This document shows, one piece after another, positions 63,076-64,000 of a stretch of 64,000 nt of DNA. The stretch comes from Oceanimonas aquatica (GTDB taxonomy: Bacteria; Pseudomonadota; Gammaproteobacteria; Enterobacterales; Aeromonadaceae). The notes beneath the pieces were generated by a model, which worked only from the letters and a program-made list of their open reading frames with translations, was not told the DNA's origin and made no database searches. A program made the position numbers and the translations under genes. The first letter of the stretch is position 1, and every line of letters begins with the position of its first letter. The stretch covers positions 1 to 64,000 of the forward strand of contig NZ_JAVBHX010000011.1 in the NCBI RefSeq assembly GCF_030732065.1, in the 5' to 3' direction.

Positions 63076-64000
63076 TCAATCCCTGATGGCCTGGGCCGTA
63101 ACCAGATCCAGGCGGTTAATGTCTCGCTGCACCGCCACGCCAGAGAGCGCGGCCGCCGTCAGTACGGTCAATGCCGCCCAGGCATGGCTGGGCAAATCCA
63201 GTTCGGCCGACACCTGATACAGCTCGGTACTGAACCCCACCGCCGCGGCCTGTGACAAGCCATAGCCCAGCAAGGCGCCCAGAGGCAGTGCCGCCAGCGT
63301 CAGGCCGCCGAGCTCCCCCAGCAGTACCAGGCCGGTTTCGGCGCGGGTCATTCCCAGTATACGCAGGCAGGCCAGCTCCCTTGCCCGTTCGGCAAAGGCG
63401 ATGCGGGCACCGTTGTAGACAACGCCAAAGGTAATGATGCCGGCCATGGCGGTGATCAGGTATCGGGTCGCGCCGGCGCCGCTGTCCATCACTTCCTGAA
63501 AGGCCGCCCGCCGCTCGGCCCGCAGGCTGACCCCCGCCACCACCGGCATGTCTTTCAGCGTCTTATATAAACGGGCATGTTGAACGCTATCGATGCGCAG
63601 GTAGGCTCCGGACACCCGATCCGGCTCTTTCATGGCTCGGTTGAGGGCCGGCAGCGACATAAAGGCGGGCGCCCCAAGCAGGGTATCGACCACACCGGTG
63701 ACCGGCACCGTCAATACCGGCCGCCGGCCTTCCCGTACCTCCACCCGCAGCCGCTGGCCCGGTGAGATGCCCAGCCGCGTTGCCAGTGGCCGGGCCAGCA
63801 CCAGCCCCTCGCCTTCCAGCCGCAGGGGGTGCAGATGACTATCCAGGGCACGATACAGTTGCGGCGCGGCGGTCAGGCCGGTAATGGCACCGCGATAATA
63901 ACGACGGTGATGGCGCAGGATCACCGGCACATCACGAAAGCCTTCGACTTCCAGCACGCCCTGCAGGTGTTGCAGGGCATACAGGCTTGGCGCCCCCCTC
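63076..64000 (-). CDS. ABC transporter permease, FtsX-like, partial
   Basis: The frame is open to the right edge, so the N-terminus is missing; 308 residues are visible. The C-terminal FtsX domain has hydrophobic spans (RYLITAMAGIITFGVVYNGA; LVLLGELGGLTLAALPLGAL; AWAALTVLTAAALSGVAV) and the RARELACLRILGMTRAE loop, typical of permeases in MacB/LolC-type systems. The start codon and the ATPase gene lie outside the window. Confidence 0.9.
   Translation of the reverse strand, partial: RGAPSLYALQHLQGVLEVEGFRDVPVILRHHRRYYRGAITGLTAAPQLYRALDSHLHPLRLEGEGLVLARPLATRLGISPGQRLRVEVREGRRPVLTVPVTGVVDTLLGAPAFMSLPALNRAMKEPDRVSGAYLRIDSVQHARLYKTLKDMPVVAGVSLRAERRAAFQEVMDSGAGATRYLITAMAGIITFGVVYNGARIAFAERARELACLRILGMTRAETGLVLLGELGGLTLAALPLGALLGYGLSQAAAVGFSTELYQVSAELDLPSHAWAALTVLTAAALSGVAVQRDINRLDLVTAQAIRD

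Overview
The window looks like the chromosome of a GC-rich marine or brackish gammaproteobacterium, most likely Aeromonadales and close to Oceanimonas/Oceanisphaera. That placement is inferred from gene order (yheV-slyD, yheS, yheT-yheU-prkB-yhfA-crp, znuCB/znuA-mepM, hemE-rsd, serB/ytjB-radA, deo, pyrBI) and from protein similarity to Aeromonas, Vibrio and Escherichia; no database search was possible. Almost all of it is ordinary chromosomal DNA. One insertion-sequence edge lies at the extreme left, and no prophage, CRISPR array or defence island is visible.

Layout. 1-130: end of an IS3-family element. 181-11560: the slyD-to-crp block, without kefGB and with extra genes (AraC-like regulator, TIGR02444 protein, rlmJ, LysR regulator, acyltransferase, LysE exporter). 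11642-15750: purC, a YdjM-type membrane protein and a TonB receptor with a Fur-box-like site. 15924-21981: histidine utilisation genes hutIUH and hutC, with three near-identical TGTAyATACA operators and yaeQ between. 22139-24873: MarR regulator, yjaG, a 2-hydroxyacid dehydrogenase and a 4-Cys uracil-DNA glycosylase. 25348-29509: zinc uptake znuBC/znuA around a Zur-like box, then mepM. 29601-42254: hemE, rsd, two PilZ proteins flanking radA, serB/ytjB, deoCBD, yjjV and prfC. 42456-52439: tapT-like DTW protein, urate hydroxylase puuD fused to a cytochrome c domain, an SDR reductase, a PhnCDE-like transporter of the putative selenate type, azlCD, hprRS and hiuH. 52567-60171: pntAB, mtfA with an atypical Nramp-like transporter, an M23 peptidase, holD-rimI and tRNA-Trp. 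60305-64000: pyrBI behind a leader ORF and attenuator, then an adaptor/permease exporter cut by the window end.

The genes form several coherent themes. Histidine degradation is under HutC control. Zinc uptake is probably Zur-controlled, and iron uptake probably Fur-controlled. Two urate steps are present: PuuD makes 5-hydroxyisourate and a signal-peptide-bearing HiuH hydrolyses it. Nucleoside salvage lacks deoA, and pyrimidine synthesis appears to be attenuated. Points most worth a second look are a dispersed intergenic hairpin repeat with compensatory base changes (5101-5226 and 25194-25324), the symmetric elements upstream of puuD, the pyr leader ORF running through its terminator into pyrB, the Nramp-like protein lacking the canonical metal motifs, and the transporter cassette at 45679-48688.
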